From assembly GCA_002501205.1 (NCBI GenBank), contig DLRW01000075.1, forward strand, positions 1-64,000: a stretch of DNA of 64,000 nucleotides. The letters are read 5' to 3'. Of the stretch, positions 25,173 to 33,481 are shown piece after piece. Position 1 is the first letter of the stretch. The number at the start of each line of letters is the position of its first letter. A program made the position numbers and the translations under genes. The DNA comes from Flavobacteriales bacterium UBA7878. Its GTDB lineage: Bacteria > Bacteroidota > Bacteroidia > Flavobacteriales > Schleiferiaceae. The notes beneath the pieces are model-generated. The model did no database searches. It was not told the DNA's origin and saw only the letters and a program-made list of their open reading frames with translations.

Positions 25173-25213
25173 TTGAATTTTAGACTTTGTCGATAGATCC
25201 GGTTCAGCCATTT

Positions 25214-26467
25214 TTATTTAGCCTGCAAGTCTTGAATTCGATCCTTATAGTATTGATCATCACTTAAAGCCGCAGCTTTTTGTACATATTCAAGTGCTTG
25301 GGCAAAATCACCTTGTGCTTCATAGTAATCCGCCATGGAATCGTAAGCATTGGCACTTTGTGGATAGTATTCCATCGCTAATTCAAAATACATTTTTGCT
25401 TTTTCCAGCGCTTGCATGTCCATATTCATATAGCCAGACATATTCAAAAGCTCTTCTGGGTAAGGAGGCACAGCATAACCGAAGTGTTCCTGGAGTTTCT
25501 TCTCTCGGTATTTTATAATCGAAAGCAATTCTTCTTTGGGAGTGTCGAAGGAATTGATCCGATCGGTGTTTTCCATTTGGTACCATTCGAAGATGGAGAT
25601 CATACCATCCATAATTGAAGGCAGGGGAACGGTACCGTGGATGTCGTTGGGGTAAAATTTCCATTCAAAAGCCAAGCCCGCAGCCGCATTATCTTGAAGC
25701 AGGTTTCTAAAGCTGATATTAGAACGGGCGAACAAGGTGAAGTCAGTACTGTCTTGCATCACATTGTTGATGGTGATTTGTGAATTCTGCATGTGTAATT
25801 GACCACTCAAAGAAAGGAATAGGGCTTTGTTTTTATAATCTTGATTCCCTAAGAGCTCATTAGCACTTTTAAGCAGTTTTTGATTATCCCAATCCAAACT
25901 GGGGTCTACGGCTAAGTAGTTAGCAAAAAGGTCTGGCTGCTCAATTAAGGTAGCGATGGTAAACAGTCCACCGTAGGAGTGACCAATTAGGGTACGGTAG
26001 CTTGTTACAGGATACTTGCTTTCAATAAAAGGAATCAGCTCCTTTTGTAGGAAATCTCGAAATGTATCCGCCTCCCCATTTTCTTGATTAAAGGGCATGC
26101 CATATTTACTGCTGATCTTAGAAGGCGTTAAATCACGCACCCGGTTTGGGCCACTCTCTATTCCCACCAATACCATTTCCGGTGTGAAACCACCGCTGTA
26201 ATATTTTTGAATCTCATTTACCGTGGGCAGGAATACCTCACCATCTAAAATATAGGCGACTGGATATTCTTGACTTTTGGAAGGATCAAAGCCAGAAGGT
26301 AATTGGATATAAACCTTTCGAGACTCATTCAGGATCCCGGAATATAAACTGTCGAGTATTCCGGTTTTTTGCAGATATACCGAATTTTGATCTATCTGGG
26401 CCAGGCTTAATTGGCTTAGGATTAGGAGGAGTCCCAGGCTCAGGCTTGTTTTTAGTCCTTTGGTCAT
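25214..26467 (-). CDS. exported alpha/beta-hydrolase (putative esterase, Fes/IroE-like) with TPR tail
   Basis: 417 residues with a signal peptide (KTSLSLGLLLILSQLSLAQ). The hydrolase domain (about 25-300) has YPVAYILDGEVFLPTVNEI, the nucleophile elbow TLIGHSYGGLFTIATL with Ser near 160, an acid in YLAVDPSLDW and a late His in YPNDIHGTVPLP, the arrangement of PF00756 esterases acting on siderophores, acyl or aryl esters. The last 100 residues hold two TPR-like units (AKMYFELAMEYYPQSANAYD, AQGDFAQALEYVQKAAAL). The ATG at 26467 is chosen over a TTG nine codons upstream. Substrate unknown. Confidence 0.85.
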   Translation of the reverse strand: MTKGLKTSLSLGLLLILSQLSLAQIDQNSVYLQKTGILDSLYSGILNESRKVYIQLPSGFDPSKSQEYPVAYILDGEVFLPTVNEIQKYYSGGFTPEMVLVGIESGPNRVRDLTPSKISSKYGMPFNQENGEADTFRDFLQKELIPFIESKYPVTSYRTLIGHSYGGLFTIATLIEQPDLFANYLAVDPSLDWDNQKLLKSANELLGNQDYKNKALFLSLSGQLHMQNSQITINNVMQDSTDFTLFARSNISFRNLLQDNAAAGLAFEWKFYPNDIHGTVPLPSIMDGMISIFEWYQMENTDRINSFDTPKEELLSIIKYREKKLQEHFGYAVPPYPEELLNMSGYMNMDMQALEKAKMYFELAMEYYPQSANAYDSMADYYEAQGDFAQALEYVQKAAALSDDQYYKDRIQDLQAK

Positions 26468-26494
26468 GGTATTGATTAAAGTTTTCGTTTTCAA

Positions 26495-26842
26495 TTCGTG
26501 TTATGAGGCTCTAAACCTTTTGGACTGCGAAGCCTTGCAAGAGGTGAAGGGCTTTAAGAGTGGCCAATTTCGGGTTTTTTAGAAGCTTAATGTGTTAAGG
26601 TGTATTGATACTTTTTTCTTGATATAAGCGGAAGCGAAGCTGTAGCTCTCAAATTCCATTGAAAATTTTAAAAGGCATTTGAAAAAGTATCTAAAAAATC
26701 AAGGAATATTGAAGGCGATTCCCTTGGACCGCCGAGTTATGGCCTGAGCCAACCTGATTGCTGATTTTCGCTTGAGTATCAATTCTTAGATCATAATCCA
26801 TCTTGAAAGAGTTCTCTCAAAAAAAAGGACATATCAATACGC
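26495..26842. other. gene-free stretch carrying repeat copy B
   Basis: Between the divergent esterase and ArsR genes. It contains repeat copy B (26607-26721); the ArsR promoter/operator begins at 26841. No open frame here looks coding. Confidence 0.7.
26607..26721. repeat. degenerate dispersed repeat, copy B
   Basis: Second copy of the element at 23892-23979. TTTTTTCTTGATA is at 26612-26624, and the block GAAAAAGTATC...ATCAAGGAA...TTGAAGGCGATTC at 26681-26721. GATACTTTTT (26607-26616) and AAAAAGTATC (26682-26691) are perfect inverted repeats 65 bases apart. The middle differs in sequence from copy A. Confidence 0.7.
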
Positions 26843-26882
26843 AGCTAAATAGCTTCTCATATATTTGCAGTCAAATAGCTGC
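26841..26882 (+). promoter_or_regulatory. ArsR-operon promoter with flanking operator-like repeats
   Basis: TATATTTG (26860-26867) matches the -7 consensus. It is bracketed by AGCTAAATAGCT (26843-26854, near-palindrome) and CAGTCAAATAGCTG (26868-26881). AAATAGCT recurs with a 26-base offset, and GCAGCTA/TAGCTGC (26841-26847, 26876-26882) form the outer inverted repeat. This is a natural binding site for the dimeric repressor encoded directly downstream. Confidence 0.55.
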
Positions 26883-26885
26883 ACA

Positions 26886-27215
26886 ATGGAAACGCGTAGA
26901 GATGTATTTCAAGCCATAGCCGATCCCACCCGAAGAGCCATCCTCAGCTTGGTGGCAGCCGGGGCCATGACACCCGGTACCATAGCCGAAAATTTTGATG
27001 CTACTCGTCAAACTATATCCCGGCATATCCGCATCCTAAACGAATGCGATTTACTGGAGCAGAAACAACAGGGGCGTGAAATCCTCTATTACTTCAATCC
27101 GGATAAAATGAAGGAGGTAAGCGATTTTATTGAGCCCTTCCGAAAAATGTGGGAAGCGCGTTTCGATCAGTTGGAAGCAGTGATGAAGCAGTATCAATCC
27201 AAAAATAAATCCTAA
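26886..27215 (+). CDS. ArsR-family winged-helix repressor
   Basis: 109-residue ArsR/SmtB-type regulator. ETRRDVFQAIADPTRRAIL is the hallmark opening, TPGTIAENFDATRQTISRHI the recognition helix-turn-helix, and LLEQKQQGREILYYFNPDKM the wing. No metal-binding cysteine pair is present, so this is the non-metal subgroup commonly found before SRPBCC (AHSA1-like) genes. The ATG at 26886 is preferred to a TTG at 26865, which lies in the -7 element. It heads a three-gene operon (two-base gap to the next gene) and is probably autoregulated through the flanking AAATAGCT repeats. Confidence 0.9.
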   Translation: METRRDVFQAIADPTRRAILSLVAAGAMTPGTIAENFDATRQTISRHIRILNECDLLEQKQQGREILYYFNPDKMKEVSDFIEPFRKMWEARFDQLEAVMKQYQSKNKS

Positions 27216-27217
27216 GC

Positions 27218-27679
27218 ATGGAATTGAAAACACAGGTTAAAGCGGGGCAGGGGCAACAGGAAATTGTAATTAGTCGGCAATTTGATTTGCCTCTGGAACT
27301 CTTGTTCAAGGCTTTTACCGAAGCTGATCTTTTTGCCCAATGGATGGGCACCAAGGTGCTAAAATTGGAAGCTGAAAATTATGGCAGCTATCGATTTGAA
27401 ACCTTAGATCCTAGCGGTAAGGTGGTGTTTAGCGCCAATGGTACTTTTCATGAAGTTGTATTGAACCGCAAAATTGTTCGCACTTTTCAAATGGAAGGTA
27501 CCCCTTTTCCAGCTCAATTGGAATTCTTAGAATTTGAAAGTCTGTCTGAGCATTCCAGTCTTTTGAAAATGCAAATCATCTTTCGCTCCGAGGCTTTTAG
27601 GGATCAATTGCTGCAGATGCCCTTTGCTTCAGGTTTAAGCATGGCCCACGATCGTCTTCAAAATTTAATGACTCATTAA
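27218..27679 (+). CDS. SRPBCC (AHSA1/START-like) domain protein
   Basis: 153 residues forming one helix-grip fold. ISRQFDLPLELLFKAFTEAD, FAQWMGTKVLKLEAENYGSY and the later RTFQMEGTP...LEFLEF strands are the usual AHSA1 landmarks. Such proteins bind small hydrophobic ligands in the cavity; some act as stress proteins. Encoded two bases after the ArsR gene, so its ligand may also be the signal that relieves repression (inference). No catalytic residues are identifiable. Confidence 0.88.
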   Translation: MELKTQVKAGQGQQEIVISRQFDLPLELLFKAFTEADLFAQWMGTKVLKLEAENYGSYRFETLDPSGKVVFSANGTFHEVVLNRKIVRTFQMEGTPFPAQLEFLEFESLSEHSSLLKMQIIFRSEAFRDQLLQMPFASGLSMAHDRLQNLMTH

Positions 27680-27689
27680 TTCAAGTAAA

Positions 27690-28064
27690 ATGAAAAAAAG
27701 AGATAAGATCATTTATTGGATAGCCACCATTTGGCTAAGCCTGGGCATGGTATCCTCGGGCTTGGTGCAAATCCTGCAAGTAGATGAAGAGAAAATCATG
27801 ATGGAGCGCTTAGGCTACCCTAACTATTTCATGATTATCCTGGGAGTTTGGAAACTATTGGGAGTGATTGTAGTCTTAATACCCAAAGCCACATTATTGA
27901 AAGAATGGGCCTATGCGGGCTTCTTCATCGCCATGTCTGGGGCATTAATTTCCCATTGGGCTGTGAATGATCCGGCAATGGAGTCTTTCGGTCCCAGCCT
28001 ATTATTGGTCTTAACAGTACTTTCCTGGTATTTTCGCCCGGAATCGCGGAGGCCTAAAGCTTAA
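27690..28064 (+). CDS. DoxX-like four-helix membrane protein
   Basis: 124 residues with four hydrophobic helices (about 8-28, 44-64, 72-90, 97-115), matching the DoxX-like family often found with ArsR and SRPBCC genes. IIYWIATIWLSLGMVSSGLV and MIILGVWKLLGVIVVLIPK are typical of helices 1 and 2. Third gene of the operon. Function unclear; members have been tied to redox or detoxification. The stop codon shares TTAA with the convergent gene. Confidence 0.85.
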   Translation: MKKRDKIIYWIATIWLSLGMVSSGLVQILQVDEEKIMMERLGYPNYFMIILGVWKLLGVIVVLIPKATLLKEWAYAGFFIAMSGALISHWAVNDPAMESFGPSLLLVLTVLSWYFRPESRRPKA

Positions 28065-28291
28065 GCCTCAGCCTCTAATCTCTGCATTTCCCTTTCGAAG
28101 AAGGCCTCGGCGGTTTCCATCAAAGAGGCTACTTCATTCACCAATTCTTCTTCTTCCCCTTCCAGCTCATCAAGCCATTCTACGTCGTCGCCGTAGATGT
28201 CCCAAATAAAGCGGGGGTATTGTGTATGGATAATGTAGAGATTATCAGGGGTATCGGTATTATCGGCGAGTAAAAAGTGAGGTAGTTCCAT
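28061..28291 (-). CDS. small acidic hypothetical protein
   Basis: 76 residues, strongly acidic, with a short hydrophobic start (MELPHFLLADNTDTPDNLYI), an aromatic WDIYGDDVEWLDEL segment and a predicted amphipathic helix at the end. I recognise it only as resembling small conserved hypothetical proteins of Bacteroidota. Alone on the minus strand and convergent with the DoxX gene. Confidence 0.6.
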   Translation of the reverse strand: MELPHFLLADNTDTPDNLYIIHTQYPRFIWDIYGDDVEWLDELEGEEEELVNEVASLMETAEAFFEREMQRLEAEA

Positions 28292-28305
28292 GGCTATGGG
28301 GTTGA

Positions 28306-28332
28306 TACTGAAATATATAAAAAATTTCAGTA
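28306..28332. repeat. AT-rich 9-base inverted repeat
   Basis: TACTGAAAT (28306-28314) and ATTTCAGTA (28324-28332) are perfect inverted repeats around a nine-base A/T loop, between the stop of the AAA+ regulator and the start of the small acidic gene. It could be a weak terminator of the long grpE-led operon or an operator. Confidence 0.5.
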
Positions 28333-28342
28333 GCGCTGTTTT

Positions 28343-29506
28343 TTATTTTCGGGCAAATTTTTGGACATCATCCGCGCTTACTTCTTCGGCGCTCAGAATG
28401 ATCAATCGTTCTATAACATTTCGCAGTTCCCGGATATTCCCGGTCCAGTCGAGTTCCATTAATGCTTTCATCGCATCTTCGCTAAAGGGCTTAGGGGCAT
28501 TGCCGTATTCGCTGGCAATTTGTTTAGCGAAATGCTCAGTTAAGAGTGGAATATCTTCCCTGCGATCATTTAAGGCGGGCACCTGAATCAGGATCACGCT
28601 TAAGCGATGGTAGAGGTCTTCGCGGAAACGACCGGTGGCAATTTCTTCCTGCAGGTTTTTATTGGTGGCCGCCAATACGCGTACATCCACCTTTATTTCC
28701 TTATCGCTGCCCACCGGGATTACCCGACCTTCTTGTAGAGCGCGTAATACCTTGGCTTGGGCCGATAGACTCATATCCCCAATTTCATCTAAAAAGAGGG
28801 TGCCACCATTGGCCTGTTCAAATTTACCGGCACGGTCTCTCACTGCCGAGGTAAAGGCCCCTTTCTTATGTCCGAAGAGTTCACTCTCGATCAGCTCCGA
28901 AGGAATGGCGGCACAGTTTACTTCGATCATTGGGCCTTTGCTACGTTCGCTCTTCTGATGCACCCAATGGGCTACCAATTCCTTACCGGTTCCATTGGGG
29001 CCGGTAATTAAAACCCGGGCATCAGTAGGCGCTACCTTTTCAATAATCTCTTTGATGTCTTCCAGGGCCTGACTGGTACCAATCATTTGATACTTGCGGC
29101 TTACCTTCTTACGGAGGGTTTTATTCTCCTTTTCAAGGGTATTGCGGTCCAGGGCATTGCGCACTGTATTAAGCAGGCGATTTAAATCAGGGGGCTTAGA
29201 GATATAATCATAGGCTCCTTTACGCATACTGTCCACGGCGGTTTCCAGGTCACCATGACCGGAAATCATCACCACGGTAGTCTCTGGATATTTGGCTTTA
29301 ATATGCTCTAAAACCTCAATGCCGTCCATGCCGGGCATCTTAATATCGCAGAGCACCAAGTCGTGTTCTTCGTTTGCGAGCAGGTCGATGGCCGCTTTGC
29401 CATGCTCTGCTTCGGAGATTTGATAGGATTTATCTTCGTCCTGAAGGATGTTTCTCAGGACATTACGTATTGCTTTTTCGTCTTCTACAAGGAGGATCTT
29501 TGCCAT
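28343..29506 (-). CDS. sigma54-type AAA+ response regulator lacking the Fis/HTH domain
   Basis: 387 residues. Receiver domain 1-120 with LVEDEKA, phospho-acceptor Asp in DLVLCDIKMPGMDG and YISKPPDLNRLL; AAA+ domain about 135-365 with Walker A ITGPNGTGKELVAHW, Walker B GGTLFLDEIGDM and arginine-rich sensor regions (NIRELRNVIERLIIL). The loop that normally reads GAFTGA is GAFTSA (near 218), and the protein ends just after the AAA lid, so no DNA-binding domain follows. This shape recurs in flavobacteria as far as I recall. The ATG at 29506 is chosen over an upstream TTG because it starts the receiver fold. Last gene of the grpE-led run; overlaps the Ppx gene by 22 bases. Confidence 0.9.
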   Translation of the reverse strand: MAKILLVEDEKAIRNVLRNILQDEDKSYQISEAEHGKAAIDLLANEEHDLVLCDIKMPGMDGIEVLEHIKAKYPETTVVMISGHGDLETAVDSMRKGAYDYISKPPDLNRLLNTVRNALDRNTLEKENKTLRKKVSRKYQMIGTSQALEDIKEIIEKVAPTDARVLITGPNGTGKELVAHWVHQKSERSKGPMIEVNCAAIPSELIESELFGHKKGAFTSAVRDRAGKFEQANGGTLFLDEIGDMSLSAQAKVLRALQEGRVIPVGSDKEIKVDVRVLAATNKNLQEEIATGRFREDLYHRLSVILIQVPALNDRREDIPLLTEHFAKQIASEYGNAPKPFSEDAMKALMELDWTGNIRELRNVIERLIILSAEEVSADDVQKFARK

Positions 29507-30429
29507 TGCTCCGCTTCGTTTTCGAGAGCGTAATATAAGCCTTCTTTTAAAGCGTAATTGCATTGTTGCAAGAGACGTATCCCAAAGCGTTTGATGATAA
29601 AGTTGATCTCAATACAAGCCATTACAATCATGTCGGCTCGCATGGGGATCATACCCGGAGTATTCAAACGTTCCTCGAAGGTGGATTCCAGCATTTTCTT
29701 GGAAATCTGCATATACTCATGCATGGAGAAAGTATAGCTGGTTTCGTCTTCCTCAAAGCGTGAAGTTTTGAAATTATCCGCACACATCTGAGCCAGGGTG
29801 TCGAAGCTACCGCTGCTGCCAATTAATACTCTGGGGAATTCCTTACCGCAGGCTTCTTTAAGGGAGATGAGCTTTTCATCGAGGTAATCGTCGATGGCAT
29901 CAATCTCTTCCTTCTGGATAGGGTCAGCGGGACGAAAACGGTTTAGCATTACACTGCTGCCAATGGGGAAGGAGGCTTGCCAAACGGGCTTTTTATCACG
30001 CAGTAAAATGAATTCAGTGCTACCCCCGCCAATGTCCATAATCAAGGTAGGAGCTTCTTTAAATTCGATGCCTTGCTGCACTCCTTCATAGATGAGGCGG
30101 GCTTCAGTATCACCGGTAATTACGTTAATGCGGATGCCCAATTCACTTTCGGCCCGAGCCACTAAATCCGGACCATTGGGGGCAGTGCGCACCGCTGCTG
30201 TGGCTACCACATAAAGGGCTTCTGCTTGCCATTCGAGGGCGGTTTCGCGATGCGATTTAAGGGCGGCCATGGCACGCTCCATCGCTGCATTACTAATGCG
30301 GAGCTCATCATCTGCATCTTCCGCTAAGCGAACCGGAATCTTCGTATTAAAGAGGGTACGGTTCTCTTCCTGAGAGCGGATCAACAAATTAAAGGTGTTG
30401 GTACCGCAATCAATTATGGCAATTTTCAT
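29485..30429 (-). CDS. Ppx/GppA-type phosphatase, short form
   Basis: 314-residue ASKHA-fold exopolyphosphatase/guanosine pentaphosphate phosphatase. IAIIDCGTNTFNLLIRS forms the phosphate-1 loop, IMDIGGGSTEFILL the phosphate-2 loop, and RVLIGSSGSFDTLAQM lies in the second lobe. It lacks the C-terminal HD-like domain of E. coli Ppx, which is common in Bacteroidota. It may hydrolyse polyphosphate or pppGpp and so tie into stress signalling. The ATG at 30429 overlaps the MscS stop by four bases and is preferred to an upstream TTG. Confidence 0.9.
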   Translation of the reverse strand: MKIAIIDCGTNTFNLLIRSQEENRTLFNTKIPVRLAEDADDELRISNAAMERAMAALKSHRETALEWQAEALYVVATAAVRTAPNGPDLVARAESELGIRINVITGDTEARLIYEGVQQGIEFKEAPTLIMDIGGGSTEFILLRDKKPVWQASFPIGSSVMLNRFRPADPIQKEEIDAIDDYLDEKLISLKEACGKEFPRVLIGSSGSFDTLAQMCADNFKTSRFEEDETSYTFSMHEYMQISKKMLESTFEERLNTPGMIPMRADMIVMACIEINFIIKRFGIRLLQQCNYALKEGLYYALENEAEQWQRSSL

Positions 30430-31277
30430 TCTTCGTTTGCTGTGTTTGGGGCGTTTCGAAACCAAAGGTCTCTTTGGGGGAAAGGTATGCTTACCTTATT
30501 ATCGCGGAATTTCTGATCGATCTCGTAGCGCATTTCGCTTTTGGTTTTTTCGATCTGAAACAAATTCCGAGAAAAGAAATACAAGTGGAAGTCCAGGGAG
30601 CTATCGCCAAAGTCTTTGAAGAAAACCATGGGCTTGGGGGCTTTCAATACATCGGGATGCTTTTCTGCTACTTCCAATAATAGCTTCTCTACCAATTTGG
30701 TGTCGCTTCCATAAGCAACCCCCACTGGAATGGAGAAACGGGTAACATGATTGTTCTGACTCCAGTTAATCACATTATCGGTAGTGAGCTTCACATTGGG
30801 GACAATCAGAATAATTTGCTCACGTGTAAGTAAGGTGGTGGTGCGTAAACCAACATCCTTAACTTGACCAATAGTGCCATTTACCTCCACTATATCGCCG
30901 GCGGTTACGGTTCTTTCGAAAAGGATTATAAAGCCGGCAATCATATCTCTAAAGAGGTCTTGTAATCCCAGACCTAAGCCAATCAAAACCCCACTCGAAG
31001 AAGCTAAAAGCACGGTGACATTAAAGCCCAGAGAGTCGATGGATGAGATGATGGCAATGATGAAAATGATATAGGTGCCGATGGAATAAATGGCATAGGA
31101 CTTACCTCGATCCAAGCGCTCCAATTTTTCGAGTCGACGCAGGTATTTTTTGAAAAGCCATCGCATGAGGATAGCCACTAAAATGACCAGCACCACCCAA
31201 AGGAGATTGGCAACGGTAAGTGTCCAATCGTCTACTTTAATAAGTTCCAATTCGAAAAAGTCCTTCAGAGAATCCAT
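30426..31277 (-). CDS. mechanosensitive ion channel, MscS family
   Basis: 283 residues. Three hydrophobic helices (about 22-42, 68-90, 96-118), the last being the glycine/alanine pore helix VLLASSSGVLIGLGLGLQDL; then the MscS beta domain with ITAGDIVEVNGTIGQVKDVG-type sequence and LLTREQIILIVPN; and a cytoplasmic alpha/beta domain to the end. Opens under membrane tension to release osmolytes on hypo-osmotic shock. Its position in a chaperone/stress operon fits a surface-stress role. Overlaps both neighbours. Confidence 0.93.
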   Translation of the reverse strand: MDSLKDFFELELIKVDDWTLTVANLLWVVLVILVAILMRWLFKKYLRRLEKLERLDRGKSYAIYSIGTYIIFIIAIISSIDSLGFNVTVLLASSSGVLIGLGLGLQDLFRDMIAGFIILFERTVTAGDIVEVNGTIGQVKDVGLRTTTLLTREQIILIVPNVKLTTDNVINWSQNNHVTRFSIPVGVAYGSDTKLVEKLLLEVAEKHPDVLKAPKPMVFFKDFGDSSLDFHLYFFSRNLFQIEKTKSEMRYEIDQKFRDNKVSIPFPQRDLWFRNAPNTANEE

Positions 31278-32590
31278 CAGTTCTTATAACGTGTCCAACG
31301 ATAAAGTTCCTTGAAGGTAGGTTTTTTCCCATACATCAAGATTCCAACTCGATATATTTTAGCGGCCAACCAAACGCTGCCAAAGAAGGTGATGGCCAGT
31401 ATGCCCATGGATAAAAGCAATTGCCAGGTAGGCACATCAAATGGTACTCGCGCCATCATCACTAAAGGAGAAGTTAGAGGGATCATCGACATCCAAACCG
31501 CTAAACTTCCATCGGGATTATCCAAGGCTCTCAAGATTACAATGAGACTTAAGATTAATGGAATAGTTAAGGGTAGCATAAATTGCTGGGAGTCGGTTTC
31601 CTTGTCTACCGCCGAGCCAATGGCAGCGAATAGTGCGCCATAAAGCAGGTATCCACCAAAGAAATAATAGAGGAAGCTTAATAAGACCTTGGTAAAGGGT
31701 ATGGATTGTAAACTGCGGTAAATATCAAAAGCGGCATTATCGGGCAGGGCATTCATGCCCTCCATCTGCACGGCAGTTCCGCTGCTTAAACTGGGGTCAA
31801 TGAATACCGCGGTGAAGATGGTGAAGATCAATAAGCCCAATCCTATCCATATCACAAATTGCAATAAGGCCAGGGCGCCGATACCGAGGATTTTACCCAT
31901 CATTAATTCAAAGGGACGAATACTGCTGACCATCAATTCCATAATGCGATTGGTCTTTTCTTCGATCACTCCGCGCATAATTTGGGCGCCGTAGATAAAG
32001 ATGAAGAGGTAAATCGCAAATGCAGCTACATAGCCAATGCCCATTTTAGCCAGGGTGGCATTTTCCGTTTCCCGGCCTTCTTCGGTATTGATGATGCGCA
32101 GATTGACCTGAGTCTTGGTACGGGCCACAATTTCAGGGTCCACCCCCTCTGCTTTAAGCTTTTCCTTTTGGATGTATTTTTCGAGGCTGCGTTCCAAATA
32201 GCTTTCTACCGAAAGGCTCAAATCGCCCGCTCGGAATACCCGAATGTTGCGAGCGATAAAATCCGGGTCACCGCCCTCGCTCACAGGTACATGCACAAAG
32301 GCATAGTCTTCTCGGCCTTCTACCAAGGCTTTGGCGGTTTCAAAATCAAAATCTTTAGGATTCAGGTATTTGAAACTGATTTCTTCATTTCCTTTATCGT
32401 AGATGTCCATTAAATAGGATTCATCCAAAATGGTGATCACCTTTTCATCGCCCGGTAGGGTTGCCAGATAGGCGGGTAAAAACATCACTGCCGCCATTAA
32501 TATTGGGGCTAGCAGGGTGAGGATGATAAAGGATGGTTTGCGTACCCGGGTTAGAAACTCCCGGCGAATAATTAGGCCCAGGTTTTTCAT
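31277..32590 (-). CDS. ABC transporter permease (NatB/ABC-2 type)
   Basis: 437 residues. One N-terminal helix (about 20-42), a large extracytoplasmic domain (45-185), and five further helices from 185 to 420, as in NatB-like ABC-2 permeases (GVIEEKTNRIMELMVSSIRP is the characteristic loop). Pairs with the ATPase gene just upstream (ATGA overlap). NatAB-type exporters extrude sodium or amphipathic compounds; the substrate here is unknown. Confidence 0.9.
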   Translation of the reverse strand: MKNLGLIIRREFLTRVRKPSFIILTLLAPILMAAVMFLPAYLATLPGDEKVITILDESYLMDIYDKGNEEISFKYLNPKDFDFETAKALVEGREDYAFVHVPVSEGGDPDFIARNIRVFRAGDLSLSVESYLERSLEKYIQKEKLKAEGVDPEIVARTKTQVNLRIINTEEGRETENATLAKMGIGYVAAFAIYLFIFIYGAQIMRGVIEEKTNRIMELMVSSIRPFELMMGKILGIGALALLQFVIWIGLGLLIFTIFTAVFIDPSLSSGTAVQMEGMNALPDNAAFDIYRSLQSIPFTKVLLSFLYYFFGGYLLYGALFAAIGSAVDKETDSQQFMLPLTIPLILSLIVILRALDNPDGSLAVWMSMIPLTSPLVMMARVPFDVPTWQLLLSMGILAITFFGSVWLAAKIYRVGILMYGKKPTFKELYRWTRYKN

Positions 32591-33480
32591 GCGTTGCGGG
32601 TGCTTTGAATGAATATTTCGTTGAGGGAGGGGATTTCTTCGCGGAACTCAATCAGGCCAGAGGCCAGTAAGCTTTCCAATAATTCAGCTCGGCTGTTTTG
32701 CTCCGGATGAATGCGATATGCCCTACCTCCCAATTGTGCATTGAGCTTTTCTACCTGCCAGTTTTTTCCAGCGGGAATTTGCCATTCCTTTTCGGTTTCC
32801 ACCTGATACCAACCACTTTTATATTGGGCCTTAACCTCATGCAAAGGACCGCCTAGGAGGCGACTGCCTTTATTGATCAGCACTATGTCTTCACAAAGTT
32901 CCTCTACTGATTCCATACGGTGGGTAGAGAATATAATAGTGGCGCCTTCCTCGCGTAAGCGAAGTATTTCCTGTTTAATATGCTCGGTATTAACCGGATC
33001 AAAACCGGTGAATGGCTCATCTAAAATGAGTAATTCCGGTTCGTGGATGACACTGGCAATGAACTGCACTTTTTGCGCCAATCCTTTGGAGAGCTCTTCT
33101 ACCTTGGTTTGCACGCGATCAGTCAATTCAAAGCGCTTCAGCCAATAGGCAATGCGCTCTTTAGCTTGGCTTTTATGCAAACCCTTCAATTGAGCCAAGT
33201 AGAGCAATTGCTCCCCGATTTTCATTTTGGGGTATAAGCCGCGCTCTTCCGGCAGGTAGCCAATACGGCTGATGTGTTTTCCTGATAGGGCTTCTCCTTT
33301 TATGAGAACTTCGCCCTCGTCGGGTGCTAATATTTGATTTAAGATGCGGATGAAGGTGGTTTTACCTGCTCCATTGGGCCCCAGTAAGCCAAAAATGCTA
33401 CCCTCTTTTATGCTGAGGTCCAGGCCCTTTAATGCCTGATGCGAGCCATATGTTTTACGTATACCCCGGGCTTCAATCAT
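32587..33480 (-). CDS. ABC transporter ATP-binding protein (NatA-like)
   Basis: 297 residues. Walker A LLGPNGAGKTTFIRIL, signature region VEELSKGLAQKVQFIASV, Walker B LLILDEPFTGFDP and switch IIFSTHRMESVEEL; the C-terminal 75 residues form the small domain of the DUF4162-like type. The start is one base after the dnaJ stop on the same strand. Powers the adjacent ABC-2 permease. Confidence 0.93.
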   Translation of the reverse strand: MIEARGIRKTYGSHQALKGLDLSIKEGSIFGLLGPNGAGKTTFIRILNQILAPDEGEVLIKGEALSGKHISRIGYLPEERGLYPKMKIGEQLLYLAQLKGLHKSQAKERIAYWLKRFELTDRVQTKVEELSKGLAQKVQFIASVIHEPELLILDEPFTGFDPVNTEHIKQEILRLREEGATIIFSTHRMESVEELCEDIVLINKGSRLLGGPLHEVKAQYKSGWYQVETEKEWQIPAGKNWQVEKLNAQLGGRAYRIHPEQNSRAELLESLLASGLIEFREEIPSLNEIFIQSTRNA

Positions 33481-33481
33481 A

